This document shows, piece after piece, positions 63,776 through 64,000 of a DNA stretch of 64,000 nt (position 1 is its first letter; the number at the start of each line of letters is the position of its first letter). The notes beneath the pieces were generated by a model. The model saw nothing but the letters and a program-made list of their open reading frames with translations. It was not told the origin of the DNA and did not search any database. The stretch lies in the NCBI GenBank assembly GCA_021647785.1, contig JAKIUC010000009.1, forward strand, positions 1 to 64,000. The letters run 5' to 3'. This stretch comes from Melioribacteraceae bacterium (lineage in GTDB: Bacteria > Bacteroidota > Ignavibacteria > Ignavibacteriales > Melioribacteraceae). The translations under genes and the position numbers were made by a program.

Positions 63776-64000
63776 AAATGATCAATTAAATTTGCAGTAC
63801 CAACTTGTGTAACCGAAGAAATTAAGAATGTATTTCCATCATAATTTTTTATTTTTTTGGAAAGTAATTTTTCTTTCTCTTCATCACTTAATAAATCTGA
63901 TTTTGTGAATACAATTACTTTCTCTTTTCCACTCATTAAATCACTAAACTCTAATAGTTCATTAAGAAGAATATTGTATTCCTTTTCCGGGTACTCAACA
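63754..64000 (-). CDS. obg: Obg/CgtA GTPase, C-terminal part (cut by window end)
   Basis: The visible 82 codons read EYPEKEYNILLNELLEFSD, then the G4 motif FTKSDLL and the G5-like FLISSVTQVGTANLIDHLW. This is the end of the G domain of an Obg-type GTPase, which acts in 50S assembly and stress control. The gene starts beyond position 64000. The internal ATG at 63936 is not the real start. It ends within the FecCD permease gene. Confidence 0.75.
   Translation of the reverse strand, partial: VEYPEKEYNILLNELLEFSDLMSGKEKVIVFTKSDLLSDEEKEKLLSKKIKNYDGNTFLISSVTQVGTANLIDHLWNLIEA

Overview
The window is AT-rich bacterial chromosome from the Bacteroidota/Chlorobi side of the tree, most likely Ignavibacteria (Ignavibacteriota) or a close relative. 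The support is the pair of large exported proteins ending in Ignavibacteria-style type IX secretion sorting domains (core YPNPFNPST..I.., LKV.N.LGQ.V, C-terminal KMLL.K), a PorW/SprE-like TPR lipoprotein, a TonB receptor with a carboxypeptidase-regulatory domain next to a DUF4876-like lipoprotein, and a TTTG / TAnnTTTG promoter before a tRNA. No plasmid, phage or integrative-element core genes are present. The taxonomic call is an inference from protein style; there is no rRNA in the window.

Layout. 0.3-5.3 kb: tRNA-Leu, tig-clpP, a decayed antirepressor-like fragment, recG. 5.3-11.3 kb (minus strand): truA, an exported protein, mtaB, rpsA, cmk. 11.5-15.7 kb (plus): a compact respiratory operon of cytochrome b, Tat-type Rieske protein and an octaheme cytochrome c with TPRs. 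15.9-18.7 kb: two lipoproteins and an inositol-monophosphatase-type enzyme. 19-22.8 kb: lon and dnaX, the latter carrying a ten-A slippery run followed at once by out-of-frame stops. 22.8-27.3 kb (minus): pyrophosphatase, thioredoxin reductase, QueG, Rieske ferredoxin plus MBL hydrolase, ferredoxin. 27.4-32.4 kb (minus): TPM protein, LemA, two TPR membrane proteins, an exported YidD-like protein, a DUF2442 protein and an acyl-CoA dehydrogenase. 32.6-35.4 kb (plus): rlmN, a SpoU methyltransferase, a lactonase-family lipoprotein. 35.4-41.8 kb (minus): AlbA_2 protein, PorW/SprE-like lipoprotein, P-II, SecA. 42-45 kb (plus): two unknowns and YgiQ. 45-61 kb (minus): transketolase, a small unknown pair, two T9SS cargo proteins, an outer-membrane barrel, the DUF4876 lipoprotein, a TonB receptor, galE. 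61-64 kb: rpsU, a LOG-family protein, secG, tRNA-Met, a FecCD permease and the 3' end of obg.

Functionally, most of it is housekeeping: protein folding and turnover (Tig, ClpP, Lon), translation and RNA modification (S1, S21, TruA, MtaB, QueG, RlmN), replication and repair (DnaX, RecG). This is interleaved with an export theme: SecA, SecG, a YidD-like protein and a T9SS lipoprotein supply the machinery, and the 48.7-59.7 kb surface locus holds likely clients.

The least ordinary content is non-coding. At least two families of modular palindromic elements sit between genes. Family 1 lies at about 0.5, 2.8, 18.7 and 56.9 kb; family 2 lies at about 45.1, 55.6 and 59.8 kb. Their ends supply stop codons of neighbouring genes in several cases, and a hairpin with the same arms as the family 1 core lies in frame inside the sorting domain of a T9SS protein.
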